Source: Deltaproteobacteria bacterium (GTDB lineage Bacteria > Desulfobacterota > Desulfarculia > Adiutricales > Adiutricaceae). From it: a stretch of 33,355 nucleotides of DNA. The notes beneath the pieces were generated by a model that had not been told where the DNA came from, made no database searches, and saw only the letters and a program-made list of their open reading frames with translations. The DNA is taken from contig JAISRZ010000040.1 of the NCBI GenBank assembly GCA_031273455.1, positions 1 to 33,355 on the forward strand. The letters are read 5' to 3'. The position numbers and the translations under genes were made by a program. Numbering within the stretch: the stretch's first letter is position 1; each line of letters opens with the position of its first letter. Shown here one piece after another: positions 18,475 through 27,122 of this stretch.

Positions 18475-18921
18475 ATGAGCGAGTTTGAACCAAAAGTCGT
18501 GGCCTTTTTCTGTAACTGGTGCACTTACGGGGCCGCTGACCTGGCTGGGGTTAGCCGGTTGGATTACCCCCCCAACTTTCGGGTGGTCCGACTGCCCTGC
18601 ACGGGCCGCTTAAACCCCAAGTTCATTATGGAAGCTTTTAAACGAGGGGCTGACGGGGTGTGGGTGAGCGGTTGCCATCCGGGCGATTGCCACTATATCG
18701 CCGGCAATTACTACGCCCGCCGGAAGTTCGTCTTACTGCACACTCTTTTGGAGACCATCGGGGTGGATCCCAACCGCTTAAGGTTCTCCTGGATCTCCTC
18801 GGCCGAGGCCAATAAGTTCCAAGCCATGGCCAGGGACGTGGTGGAAAGCGTTCGGGCCTGTGGGCCCAACCTCACTTTCCGGAAAGCCCCGCTGGCTCTA
18901 GATCTGCCGGAGGTGGCCTAA
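18475..18921 (+). CDS. mvhD: FlxD/MvhD-type [2Fe-2S] electron-transfer subunit
   Basis: A 148-aa protein of the MvhD/FlpD family, the small iron-sulfur subunit that docks an electron donor module onto HdrA. Conserved cysteines are C13 and C16 (F-C-N-W-C), C42 (L-P-C-T-G-R), and C67/C72 in S-G-C-H-P-G-D-C. The motif Y-G-A-A-D-L-A-G is typical. GGAG at 18464-18467 lies 7 nt from the ATG. The gene overlaps the next by one base (TAATG). In several organisms MvhD is fused to the C terminus of HdrA or QmoB; here it is a separate protein. Confidence 0.93.
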   Translation: MSEFEPKVVAFFCNWCTYGAADLAGVSRLDYPPNFRVVRLPCTGRLNPKFIMEAFKRGADGVWVSGCHPGDCHYIAGNYYARRKFVLLHTLLETIGVDPNRLRFSWISSAEANKFQAMARDVVESVRACGPNLTFRKAPLALDLPEVA

Positions 18922-19874
18922 TGGGCGCCCTAGAAACCATTACCCAGAAAATCCAGGACAAAGCCAAAAGCTTATTGGAAAGCGGCCAAGCTGAGGTGGT
19001 CATTGGTTACCGGAAAGGGTCCACGCCTTTGGTCGCGGCCCCCTACTTCGCTCGGACCCCCAGCGACTGCGAGAACTTAATCTGGAGTTCCTTCGCTAAG
19101 CTTAACTTAGCCAACTACCTACCCAACCGGACCGGTAAGGTGGCTTTGGTGGCTAAAGGTTGCGACGCTCGCTCGGCCGTGGGCCAAGTGACGGAAAACC
19201 AGATTCCGCGGGATAACCTTTACCTTATTGGCGTCCCCTGCTCCGGGTTAGTCGATCCAGCTAAAGTCGCGGCCAAAGAGGGTCGGCCCATTCAGAAGGC
19301 CACCGAGACCGATGAGACCATCACCGTCTCCGGGGTGGGCTTTGAGGTGGAGATCAAAAAAGCCGAGGTCTTAAGACGGAACTGCGAGGTCTGTAGCCAC
19401 CGGTCCCCGACCATGGCCGATGAGTTGACCGGGCCCGAGGCCCCCGCGGCTAAACCCGACGATTTCGCGGATATTAAGGCTTTACTGGCCAAATCCCCGA
19501 GCGAAAGGCTGGACTACTTTCAGGATCTGATTAAAGACTGCTTAAGGTGCTACGCTTGCCGGAACGCTTGCCCCCTTTGCTACTGCCCGGTCTGCTTTGT
19601 CGATGAGACTAGACCCCAGTGGCTAGGGAAATCCACTGACCCCATGGACACCATGACCTTCCATTTGTTACGGGCTCTCCACTGCGCTGGCCGTTGCACG
19701 GCTTGCGGGGCTTGCGAGACGGCTTGCCCGGTCAATATTAAGGTCCGGGAGTTTAACCGGGTCTTGGATAAAGCGGTCCAGGAAAACTGGTCTTATGAGC
19801 CCGGGCTGACTTGGGAGCAAAAACCCCCACTTACGGTCTATCAGCCTAACGATCCCGCTGATTTTATCAAATAG
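18921..19874 (+). CDS. flxC: FlxC-like iron-sulfur subunit (FrhB-like N-terminal domain + 4Fe-4S ferredoxin)
   Basis: A 317-aa protein. Residues 1-150 resemble the N-terminal half of coenzyme F420 hydrogenase/dehydrogenase beta-type proteins (A-K-G-C-D-A-R-S and G-V-P-C-S-G motifs). Residues 207-225 form a dense cysteine cluster (C207, 210, 213, 217, 220, 222, 225), and residues 255-270 form a second set (C255, 259, 262, 265, 269). At least two [4Fe-4S] clusters are expected. It should relay electrons between the NAD(P)H module and HdrA/FlxD. GGAGG at 18909-18913 lies inside the preceding gene, 7 nt from the ATG. The Flx name rests on gene order and domain type; exact equivalence to Desulfovibrio FlxC is inferred. 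Confidence 0.78.
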   Translation: MGALETITQKIQDKAKSLLESGQAEVVIGYRKGSTPLVAAPYFARTPSDCENLIWSSFAKLNLANYLPNRTGKVALVAKGCDARSAVGQVTENQIPRDNLYLIGVPCSGLVDPAKVAAKEGRPIQKATETDETITVSGVGFEVEIKKAEVLRRNCEVCSHRSPTMADELTGPEAPAAKPDDFADIKALLAKSPSERLDYFQDLIKDCLRCYACRNACPLCYCPVCFVDETRPQWLGKSTDPMDTMTFHLLRALHCAGRCTACGACETACPVNIKVREFNRVLDKAVQENWSYEPGLTWEQKPPLTVYQPNDPADFIK

Positions 19875-19888
19875 AGAAAGGCCACGGC

Positions 19889-20917
19889 ATGACCGAATAC
19901 ATTGTTAAAGAAGACGCCCTCACGGCCTTTTTCCAGGCTATCGCCAATGGTCGTCGCCTTTTAGCCCCCCAAGGTCAGGGCGAGAATTGTCGCTTAGAAG
20001 TGGCCACCGGGCCCGTTAGCCTGGACTACGGGAACACTCATTTGTCCCCCAAGGCCACCTTCTTTCCCCAAACGGAAAAGATCTTAGCCTACCACAAGAA
20101 AGCTGACCAACCTAAATACAACCAGTACCAGGATTTAGGGGATCACGCGGAGCCCACGGTTATCTTTGGGATCCGCCCCTGCGACGCCAAAGGGTTAGCC
20201 ATTTCCAACAAGGTCTTCCAAAACGACCGCTTCACGGACCCGTATTGGAAGGGCAAATACGAAAGCGCTTTAAAGATCGGCTTAGCTTGCCTTAACCCTT
20301 CGCCCCAGTGCTTCTGCGCGGCCATGGGCGGTAGCCCCTTTGGCGAAATGGGTTTAGACGTTTTAGCTTACCCGAAAGAGAAGGGCTTAGGCTTAAAACC
20401 CTTAACCCCGGCTGGGGAAGAGTTGGTTAAAGCCGCGAGTCTACCTTCCGCGGATCTGGCCAGCGAGATTAAGGACCTGGAGAAAAAGGCCATTGAGGCT
20501 CAAGGGCCCTTAGACACCTACCAGATCATTAACGAGCGGAAGATCATGGAGCTTTACAAGGCTGACCACTGGTCGGCCACGGCTGAGCCCTGCTTAGGTT
20601 GCGGGGTCTGCACCTTTTTCTGCCCCACCTGCCACTGTTTTGACATCCAAGACGAAACTAGCGAAGCGGGCGGAGTTCGGATGCGGAACTGGGACACCTG
20701 CATGAGCCCTCTTTTCACCGTCCATGGGAGCGGCCATAACCCCAGGCCCTCGAAAACGGAGCGGGTCCGCCAGAGGTTCATGCATAAACTAAAATATATC
20801 CCCATTAAGCAAGATGGGGTCCGAGGCTGCACGGGCTGCGGTCGGTGCGTGGTCATGTGCCCCGCCAATATTGACATCCGGACCGTGGCCGCCACCATGG
20901 CCCAGGCCAGCGCGTGA
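19889..20917 (+). CDS. flxB: FlxB/HydB-like 4Fe-4S dicluster subunit
   Basis: A 342-aa protein related to the sulfhydrogenase beta/anaerobic sulfite reductase A family (HydB, AsrA, FlxB). The N-terminal half carries the family motif G-I-R-P-C-D-A-K-G. Two ferredoxin-like clusters follow: C235/238/241/245 with extra C248/C250, and C314/317/320/324. Its usual partner is a HydG/AsrB/FlxA flavoprotein, which is exactly the next gene. The ATG lies 14 nt after flxC with AAAGG upstream. The role is to take electrons from the FAD/NAD(P)H subunit. Confidence 0.87.
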   Translation: MTEYIVKEDALTAFFQAIANGRRLLAPQGQGENCRLEVATGPVSLDYGNTHLSPKATFFPQTEKILAYHKKADQPKYNQYQDLGDHAEPTVIFGIRPCDAKGLAISNKVFQNDRFTDPYWKGKYESALKIGLACLNPSPQCFCAAMGGSPFGEMGLDVLAYPKEKGLGLKPLTPAGEELVKAASLPSADLASEIKDLEKKAIEAQGPLDTYQIINERKIMELYKADHWSATAEPCLGCGVCTFFCPTCHCFDIQDETSEAGGVRMRNWDTCMSPLFTVHGSGHNPRPSKTERVRQRFMHKLKYIPIKQDGVRGCTGCGRCVVMCPANIDIRTVAATMAQASA

Positions 20918-20940
20918 CGCTTTTAGGTAAGGTGATTAGC

Positions 20941-21780
20941 GTGAATAATCCGTACATGCCCTATCCGGTTCGCATCGCCAGCGTAGTGGTGGATTCACCG
21001 GACAAGAGTTTAAGGACCTTTAAATTCGAGTTTCTCGATCCTGAGGACGAAAACCGTTTCGCCTACCTACCTGGCCAGTTCGCCGAGCTGTCGGTGCCTG
21101 GCCAGGGGGAGATTCCCATTGGCATCGCCTCCTCCCCCACGGAAAAAGGCTATGTCCTCTTTACGGTCAACCGGGTTGGTCAGGTCTCCTCTTTCCTCCA
21201 CAACATGAAGGAAGGGGATATCATGGGGGTTAGAGGGCCTTTAGGTCACCCTTACCCCGTGGAAGCCTTAAAAGGCAAAAACATCGTCATCATCGCCAGT
21301 GGCTTCGCGGTCACCACCTTAAGGGCCACCGTGGTCTGGTTGCTCCACCCGGACAACCGGCCCAATTACGGGCGGATAACCTTTGTCTACGGGGCCAGAA
21401 GCCCGGGTCACCTCCTTTTTAAGGACGACTGGGAAGCTTGGCAAAAACGCGATGACATTGACGTGTACGTGGCCATTTATAAGATGGTCCCGGGCTGGAC
21501 CGGGAAAGTGGGCTTTGTGCCCGCGGTCCTCCAAGAGATCTGCCCGCCGGCCGAGAACACCGCCGCCATCATCTGCGGCCCGCCCATCGCCATTAAGACC
21601 ACCCAACCGGTCCTCTTTGAGGCTGGCTATAAGCCGGATAACATCATCATGAGCTTAGAGAACCGCATGAAGTGCGGCTTGGGTATCTGCGGTCGTTGTA
21701 ACGTGGGCCCGGAGTACGTTTGTAAGGACGGCCCGGTCTTTACCTTGGCCCAGCTTAATGAGCTCCCCCCGGAATATTGA
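20941..21780 (+). CDS. flxA: FlxA/HydG-like FAD- and NAD(P)H-binding subunit
   Basis: A ferredoxin-NADP reductase-type protein (HydG/AsrB/FlxA group). The FAD domain comes first (PGQFAELSVPG), then the NAD(P)-binding domain (FVYGARSP; I-I-C-G-P-P), and a C-terminal [2Fe-2S] site with C245, C250, C253 and C261. It should oxidise NAD(P)H and feed FlxB. Two GTG starts are possible. GTG 20914 overlaps the flxB stop by 4 nt but lacks a good ribosome-binding site. GTG 20941 has AAGG at 20929-20932, 8 nt upstream, and gives an N terminus (N-N-P-Y-M-P-Y-P) typical of the family; it is preferred. It is the last gene of the operon. Confidence 0.88.
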   Translation: MNNPYMPYPVRIASVVVDSPDKSLRTFKFEFLDPEDENRFAYLPGQFAELSVPGQGEIPIGIASSPTEKGYVLFTVNRVGQVSSFLHNMKEGDIMGVRGPLGHPYPVEALKGKNIVIIASGFAVTTLRATVVWLLHPDNRPNYGRITFVYGARSPGHLLFKDDWEAWQKRDDIDVYVAIYKMVPGWTGKVGFVPAVLQEICPPAENTAAIICGPPIAIKTTQPVLFEAGYKPDNIIMSLENRMKCGLGICGRCNVGPEYVCKDGPVFTLAQLNELPPEY

Positions 21781-21799
21781 GCCGACCTTAACCTTTCCC

Positions 21800-21838
21800 A
21801 CCCCCTAAGAGCCAATCAGGGTTTTTAGGGGGTTTTTT
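21800..21838 (+). terminator. Intrinsic terminator of the HdrA/Flx operon
   Basis: ACCCCCTAA (21800-21808) pairs with TTAGGGGGT (21825-21833). The loop is about 16 nt and can fold further, and a run of T follows (21833-21838). It lies 20 nt after the flxA stop. Confidence 0.88.
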
Positions 21839-22168
21839 ATGGCCCTAAGGCCCCTGGCTTAAGGCCTTAAGTCGCCCCCCCAAAGGCTGGCTAGCGGCTC
21901 CCATACCGAACCCCCCGCCCTGACCCACCAACAACCCCCTTATGAGAAGATAGGAGCCGCCCGCGGGTGGCCTACGTTTGTTAAGAATTATTGGCCAAAG
22001 TGGCCCACACGTCCCTTAAGAACTCCAAAAAATGGCTTATGGGTCTAGCTTTTAAACGAAAACCAGCCTTTCCAAGGTCGCTAGAAAATAGACCCCGGTT
22101 CTCACTTAAGACGCCCTTGGCGCGCCCGACGCCCCCTTTATAAACTTCCTAAGACCAACCAACCTCTG

Positions 22169-22224
22169 ACCGCCCTAAGAGCGCCTGATGATCGATCGAT
22201 AACCGCCCTAAGAGCGCCTGATGA
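22169..22224. repeat. 23-bp direct repeat, 33-bp period
   Basis: Two identical 23-bp copies at 22169-22191 and 22202-22224 are separated by 10 bp that contain the palindrome ATCGAT twice in overlap. The core is CCCTAAGAGCGCCTGATGA. Only two copies are seen, so this is not a CRISPR array. It could be a protein-binding site pair or an excision or duplication scar. Confidence 0.8.
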
Positions 22225-22448
22225 CCGGCTTTCCAGACTAAGCTCAAAAAAAATACAAAATTAAACAGTTATTTTTATAACCTATTGATTTTATAAAAGA
22301 TATTAGGAAAGCGGCGAACGGTGGCCCTAAGCAAAAATCATAAAGGTTCTTTGATAACCTATTGGATTTATTAGCGAAATTAGCGGTAAGCCCCTAGAGC
22401 CCAAAAAAGGCCGGACCCTAAGAACCGATAAAAATAACGTTTTTGGTC

Positions 22449-22481
22449 TTGACCTTGGGGAACGGTCTAAGTTAATATAAC
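22449..22481 (+). promoter_or_regulatory. Weak promoter candidate upstream of the second AAA-ATPase gene
   Basis: TTGACC (22449-22454) is followed after 18 nt by TAATAT (22473-22478), partly overlapping TATAAC (22476-22481). The -35 is good and the -10 mediocre. It lies about 170 nt upstream of the gene. Confidence 0.3.
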
Positions 22482-22652
22482 TTATAGACAAGGCTTAAGG
22501 TCAGAACCCAGGTCACTGACCAGTGGCTCTTATTCGAGTTATTTTCGCTGTATTGGCCATTTTTGGGCCACGAGACGGACTTAAACTTTGGGCATAATCT
22601 AGGATCTGTCAGGCCCCCACCGCTATTAACAAATTAATATGAGGACTTAATT

Positions 22653-23972
22653 ATGAAAGACGCGCCCTTGGAATCCCCTGACGCCACCGAAAGCGGCGAA
22701 GAGACGACCGCTCAAGAATCGGTTGAAGAATCGGTTGAGGAAGCGCCAGTAAGGCTAACCGATTTCGCCGACCTTAGGCGTAATGGCCATTTTTACGCCG
22801 ACAAGACCGAGTTTCTGTTTAGGCTGGTTAAACAGGATCGGCCCATATTCCTCGCGCGGCCACCCCGATTCGGGAAATCCCTTTTGCTCAGCTCCTTTGA
22901 GCGCCTCTTAGAAGGCCAACGGGATCTGTTTAAGGGTCTATGGATTGACCAAGCGGACTACGACTGGGCCCCTAGCCCAGTTATCAAGCTGGATATAAAC
23001 CAGGTCACTGACGATACATCTTGGACGCTGGAAAACAATTTATCCCAGCTGACCCAGGATGAGGCTAAGCGGTTGGGAATTCAGCTGAAGATGAAAAATC
23101 CAGCTAATACGCTTAGTAGCCTTATTTTAAACCTTTTTGATAAATATGATAAAAAAGTGTCTATTCTAATTGATGGATACGACGCCCCAATTATTAAACA
23201 TCTCGACCAACCTAACGACGCGACCAATATCCGCGAGATCTTAAAGAAATTTTATGATCGGCTAAGATCCGATGAGGAAATGATTGGCCCTATCTTCATA
23301 ACTGGCGTCTGTCGGTTTGATTGGAACTCTATTTTCTCATATTTACCCAACCTTTATGACCTCACCTTTGAGCGGGATTACGCCGCCATTTGTGGCTTTA
23401 CCGCGGTGGATATTGAGGATCTTCTTGGCGACCGCAAAAAGAAGATCTTAAAGCGTCTTCTAAAGGAAAAATTTATCGCCCCGGGTAGCCAAGGGAAGGA
23501 TCTAAGCGATTTTATCCGGGACTTTTACGGCGGCTACTCTTGGGACGGTCGGACCAGGGTCTACAATCCTTGGAGCGCCCTCTCTTTTCTTCACGAGGGT
23601 AAGCTTAGCAATTACTGGTACAGCTGTGGGATCCCCAACCTTCTTCGGGAGATGCGACCCGAGGCTTTGGGGAATCTGGACTGGTTTAAAAACCTCCCTA
23701 GCCTCAACGAGACTAACTCCTATATCGATAATCTCAACCGGTTAGATCTAGCGGTTCTACTGTTCCAGACCGGCTTTCTGACCATTAAGGAAAAGATTGG
23801 CCAAACCGAGGAAATCCCGGAATACAGCTTAGGCCTGCCGAATATTGAGGTTCAAGCCGCCCTGGCTCCGGTGGTGAGCGAGATTAGCCAGAGGGACAAC
23901 CCGATTAAGGACGATAAGGAGTCCATGAATGTCATCAGCGACTTTCTTAAATTGAAAGATTTGATGGTCTAA
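22653..23972 (+). CDS. AAA-ATPase_like protein lacking its nuclease domain, degenerate Walker B
   Basis: A 439-aa paralogue of the gene at 1-2037. An acidic, Glu-rich leader (about 1-33, with a repeated E-S-V-E-E) precedes the family core: F-Y-A-D-K-T, Walker A RPPRFGKS (69-76) and Walker B I-D-G-Y-D-A-P. The usual E is G175, which should impair ATP hydrolysis. The F-Y-G-G-Y-S-W, V-Y-N-P-W-S-A and L-P-N-I-E-V motifs are present. The chain then stops about 40 residues after the L-P-N-x-E-V motif, so the whole PDDEXK_9 domain is absent, and the 130-bp gap downstream has no room for it. It may be a decayed copy or an ATPase-only regulator. GAGG sits 8 nt before the ATG. Confidence 0.82.
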   Translation: MKDAPLESPDATESGEETTAQESVEESVEEAPVRLTDFADLRRNGHFYADKTEFLFRLVKQDRPIFLARPPRFGKSLLLSSFERLLEGQRDLFKGLWIDQADYDWAPSPVIKLDINQVTDDTSWTLENNLSQLTQDEAKRLGIQLKMKNPANTLSSLILNLFDKYDKKVSILIDGYDAPIIKHLDQPNDATNIREILKKFYDRLRSDEEMIGPIFITGVCRFDWNSIFSYLPNLYDLTFERDYAAICGFTAVDIEDLLGDRKKKILKRLLKEKFIAPGSQGKDLSDFIRDFYGGYSWDGRTRVYNPWSALSFLHEGKLSNYWYSCGIPNLLREMRPEALGNLDWFKNLPSLNETNSYIDNLNRLDLAVLLFQTGFLTIKEKIGQTEEIPEYSLGLPNIEVQAALAPVVSEISQRDNPIKDDKESMNVISDFLKLKDLMV

Positions 23973-24002
23973 GAAAGTTTTAGTTTCTATCTTAATAAAT
24001 AT

Positions 24003-24040
24003 TATAATCTATATTTAATATAGTATGTTGATTTAATCAA
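24003..24040 (+). promoter_or_regulatory. Possible -10 element and palindrome before the third AAA-ATPase gene
   Basis: TATAAT at 24003-24008 has no good -35. It is followed by the near-palindrome TTGATTTAATCAA (24028-24040). Both lie in the AT-rich 130-bp gap upstream of the gene at 24105. Confidence 0.3.
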
Positions 24041-24104
24041 TAATTTCTTTAAGACGGCCCTATTCTTAGTTGGCAAAATCCCTGGCCAAAAAAAGGACGT
24101 GACC

Positions 24105-25859
24105 ATGCGCTACCCATTTATGAGAGAATTACCAATAGGAATAACCGATTTCGTGGAGATCCGTAGTAAAAATTATTATTACGCTGATAAGACCAGGTTT
24201 TTGTCTAAGTTAGCCCGAACCACTGGGGGCTTTTTCCTCACCCGACCCCGGGGGTTCGGGAAAACCCTCCTCCTTGACGCTCTAGATTGTCTCCTACGAG
24301 GGCGACGGGAACTATTTAAAAATCTTTGGATAGACGACTCGGACTACGACTGGGCTCCCCGCCCGGTTGTTAGGTTGGATATGAGGCGGGTTATCGCCAA
24401 CGATCTCACGACCATGGAGGAAAAACTGCGGGTTCTTTTAGAAGAGGTGGCTAGGGAGGCGGGGGTTCAGCTTAAACCAGACGATTCGACCACTCCGCTG
24501 GGCGGTCTAATGACGCTTCTTTTAGAGAGCCTCCAAAATAAAGAGGCGGCCCCAGAAAAGAAGGTCGCCGCCAAAACGAAGGCGGCCATTCTCATTGATA
24601 ATCATGAGGCCCCGGTTATTAGCCATCTTAACGACCCAGCTAAAGCCCAGCTATTTGGCCGAAGCGTTGGGAAATTCTACTCCTCGCTTATATCCAACGT
24701 TGATACGGTTAACCTCGTCCTTTTGACCGGAGTCAATCGGCTTAACCCAGACTCCATTGACCACTGGCTTGATTACTATTTTGACCTAACCTTAGACAAC
24801 GAATACGCCACCGTCTGTGGCTTTAACGAGACGGATCTTAAGGAGCTGATTAGAGATCATACGGATAAGACTATAGAGGCCCTCATTCAGGACCAAATTT
24901 TGCCCCCTTTAAGCGAGGTGAATGAATTACGGCAACTGGTTCGGGATTGGTACGCTGGCTACTCTTGGGACGGGGAAACCTGGGTTTACAATCCCACCTC
25001 GGTTCTCTCTTTTTTTCAGAAGGCTAAGATCGCCCCTTACTGGAGCGCGTCCGCTTGGCCCAGTTGCCCAGATCTATTGGGCTCTATCGTTCGTGAGGAC
25101 CCAAACTGGCTTAACGACAGAATATTCGTCCCCGAGTCGAAGACCGAAATTACCGACCTTACGCTGATACCGCCTGAGACTCTCTTGTTCCAGAACGGCT
25201 ACCTAACCATCAAGGAAATTATCGACCGACCTTACGAAACTAATAAAATACGCTTAGAGGTGCCAAATGTGGAGGTTAAAGCCGCCCTAGCGCCCTTAGC
25301 CCCCCCGCTCAATCTGGCGGACGAGCCCTTTGAGGCCTTAAAGTGGGCCAAAGCGGCCCGAGATCGCCTGTTTCGCTTAAACCCCAAAACGGTCCAGGAG
25401 GCCTTTAGGTTGTATCTAGAGCGCTTCACTGACCCCTCATTCACCGACCGGGATTTTGAGCGCTTTTTTAAAGCGGCCCTGGACCTCGTCGGTCAGAAGT
25501 TTGAGTTTTACAGTAACACGGCGGAAGGCGACCTGGACCTCCACTTTAAAGGACCCGAGGACTCGCGTTTTATCGTCCAACTGAAGGTCTACGATGAGAC
25601 TAAGCCCCCCAAGTCGTCTGACTCGACCGCGGCGGATTCCCCTGCCCAAGATCTTTCCCCGGCGTTAAGCGACAGCGATCTGGAGAGCGAGCGGCTAGAA
25701 AAGGCCCTGGGCTCTTTAGCCAAGACGGCTTTAAACCAGATTACCGAGAAATACGCCTATAAGTTTGTCGACGCTGGCCATATGGTCATCCTGGTCGTCC
25801 TGGTCCTGGCTAGACGGACCACCGTTTTAGCCAAGTTCAGGTGTATGTTTCCCCAGTGA
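24105..25859 (+). CDS. AAA-ATPase_like / PDDEXK_9 protein with altered catalytic motifs
   Basis: A 584-aa paralogue retaining both domains. Walker A is RPRGFGKT (47-54). Walker B reads I-D-N-H-E-A-P (D165-N166-H167-E168) instead of I-D-E-Y-D-A-P. In the nuclease domain the Asp is kept (G-D-L-D, D478), but the second motif is V-Q-L-K with Q492 where the intact copy has E499. Either Q492 still works, as in some PD-(D/E)XK enzymes with QxK, or the protein is catalytically impaired. An acidic Ser/Asp-rich insert (about 504-532) interrupts the C-terminal part. The ATG at 24105 has AAGG 8 nt upstream and is preferred over the in-frame GTG at 24099, which has it only 2 nt away. Confidence 0.84.
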   Translation: MRYPFMRELPIGITDFVEIRSKNYYYADKTRFLSKLARTTGGFFLTRPRGFGKTLLLDALDCLLRGRRELFKNLWIDDSDYDWAPRPVVRLDMRRVIANDLTTMEEKLRVLLEEVAREAGVQLKPDDSTTPLGGLMTLLLESLQNKEAAPEKKVAAKTKAAILIDNHEAPVISHLNDPAKAQLFGRSVGKFYSSLISNVDTVNLVLLTGVNRLNPDSIDHWLDYYFDLTLDNEYATVCGFNETDLKELIRDHTDKTIEALIQDQILPPLSEVNELRQLVRDWYAGYSWDGETWVYNPTSVLSFFQKAKIAPYWSASAWPSCPDLLGSIVREDPNWLNDRIFVPESKTEITDLTLIPPETLLFQNGYLTIKEIIDRPYETNKIRLEVPNVEVKAALAPLAPPLNLADEPFEALKWAKAARDRLFRLNPKTVQEAFRLYLERFTDPSFTDRDFERFFKAALDLVGQKFEFYSNTAEGDLDLHFKGPEDSRFIVQLKVYDETKPPKSSDSTAADSPAQDLSPALSDSDLESERLEKALGSLAKTALNQITEKYAYKFVDAGHMVILVVLVLARRTTVLAKFRCMFPQ

Positions 25860-26123
25860 AGGGTGGCATAGCGCTTAAAGGACTAAATTAAGGTCTCTTA
25901 GCTTTGGTCGCTTTCGCCCGCCCTTAACCACCCTTTAACTACCGCCCGACCCGGCCCTCTAACATTATCAAGGTTCGCTGGGTCGCCAAAAAATTAGCGC
26001 GCCCCTCAGAAAGAGCCTTTTGGTTGGAAAAAAAGGGGTAACGCGTTAATAAAAGCTAAGGGATATACAGGCGGATCATGGACTCTTTTGGATGAAAAAC
26101 CATTTCGACAATAGCGCGACCAA

Positions 26124-27122
26124 ATGAAAACGGTCGAAATATGCGCTGGCGCGGGGGGGATGGCTCTGGGATTGGAACAAGCCGGCTTTAAACACGTGGC
26201 TTTGCTGGAAATCGACTCCAACGCTTGCGCGACGCTTCGACATAACCGCGAAGAATGGAACGTCATTGAAGGGGACGCGAAAACATTCTCGGCTTCGGCC
26301 TACTTAGGCGTTGACTTGTTCGCTGGGGGAACGCCTTGCCCGCCTTTTTCCGTAGCGGGGAAACAACTAGGTAATTTAGACTCTCGGGATTTATTCCTCG
26401 AAGCTATAAGACTGGCTCGGGAGTGCGATCCCAATGCCATCTTGCTCGAAAACGTGCGCGGGTTATTTGATCGAAAATTTGACTCATATAGAAATTTAAT
26501 TATAGATAAATTAAAGTCTTTTGGTTACGATTGTTTCTGGAATATTATAAACGCTTGTCACTATGGCGTTCCGCAGTCGCGTCTTCGCTCCATCCTGGTG
26601 GCCTTGAAGAAACATTTTTCCGGATATTTTGTTTGGCCGCCGAAAAATCTCGCGCCTCCTCCAACCGTGGGGCGAATTCTATATTCCGCGATGGCCAAGA
26701 ATGGCTGGGAAGGGGCTAAGCGATGGATGGCTAAAGCCAATGGGATAGCCCCGACTCTTGTTGGCGGTAGCCAAAAACACGGCGGCCCTGACCTAGGCCC
26801 TACTCGCGTGCGCCTAGCCTGGGAAAAACTTGGCGTGGACGCTAAAGGCTTGTCCGATTTCCCCCCTCAAAAAGAGTTTCAGGGCTATCCTCGTTTAACC
26901 GTTCAGATGGCCGCTTTAATCCAAGGATTTCCCCCTGAATGGGAATTTATAGGTAAAAAAACAGCCTCGTATAAGCAAGTTGGCAACGCTTTCCCGCCCC
27001 CGGTCGCTAAAGCTATTGGAGGAGCTATACTCCAGGCTCTCCAACGCGAAATTCTCCCCATATTTCCAGCGAATAGAGTTTACCCGCAAGAAACTTTGTT
27101 TTCTAGTAAATGTAACAATTGA
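26124..27122 (+). CDS. DNA (cytosine-5) methyltransferase (Dcm-type)
   Basis: A complete 332-aa C5 methyltransferase. Motif I is E-I-C-A-G-A-G-G at the N terminus. Motif IV is G-T-P-C-P-P-F-S with catalytic C72. Motif VI is E-N-V (109-111), and motif VIII Q-S-R-L-R is at 151-155. Then come a target-recognition region, motif IX (R-L-T-V-Q-M and I-Q-G-F-P) and motif X (Y-K-Q-V-G-N-A-F-P). The ATG at 26124 is the first available after an in-frame stop, but no ribosome-binding site precedes it. The gene overlaps the next frame by up to 143 nt, and a helicase follows, pointing to a modification-linked defense cassette. Codon use is less TTA-rich than in host genes. Confidence 0.92.
   Translation: MKTVEICAGAGGMALGLEQAGFKHVALLEIDSNACATLRHNREEWNVIEGDAKTFSASAYLGVDLFAGGTPCPPFSVAGKQLGNLDSRDLFLEAIRLARECDPNAILLENVRGLFDRKFDSYRNLIIDKLKSFGYDCFWNIINACHYGVPQSRLRSILVALKKHFSGYFVWPPKNLAPPPTVGRILYSAMAKNGWEGAKRWMAKANGIAPTLVGGSQKHGGPDLGPTRVRLAWEKLGVDAKGLSDFPPQKEFQGYPRLTVQMAALIQGFPPEWEFIGKKTASYKQVGNAFPPPVAKAIGGAILQALQREILPIFPANRVYPQETLFSSKCNN

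Larger units (their letters stand above)
21839..22652. other. ~0.8-kb intergenic region with direct repeats
   Basis: No supported ORF is present. It holds a 23-bp perfect direct repeat (22169-22191 and 22202-22224), an imperfect repeat of about 18 bp (near 22276 and 22354), and a weak promoter candidate near 22449-22481. GAGG at 22641-22644 serves the downstream gene. Confidence 0.6.

Noticed and set aside
15376..21780. Selenocysteine (in-frame TGA) in the Hdr/Flx genes
   Set aside because: The genes read through without internal TGA, and cysteines occupy the expected redox positions.
22188..22202. GATCGATCGAT as a mobile-element or origin signal
   Set aside because: It is a short palindromic run between two repeats, with no transposase, DnaA boxes or further copies nearby.
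23973..24104. Remnant of the missing nuclease domain after the 439-aa AAA-ATPase gene
   Set aside because: The gap is only 132 bp, AT-rich, and no GRxD/ExK-like coding was found in any frame.
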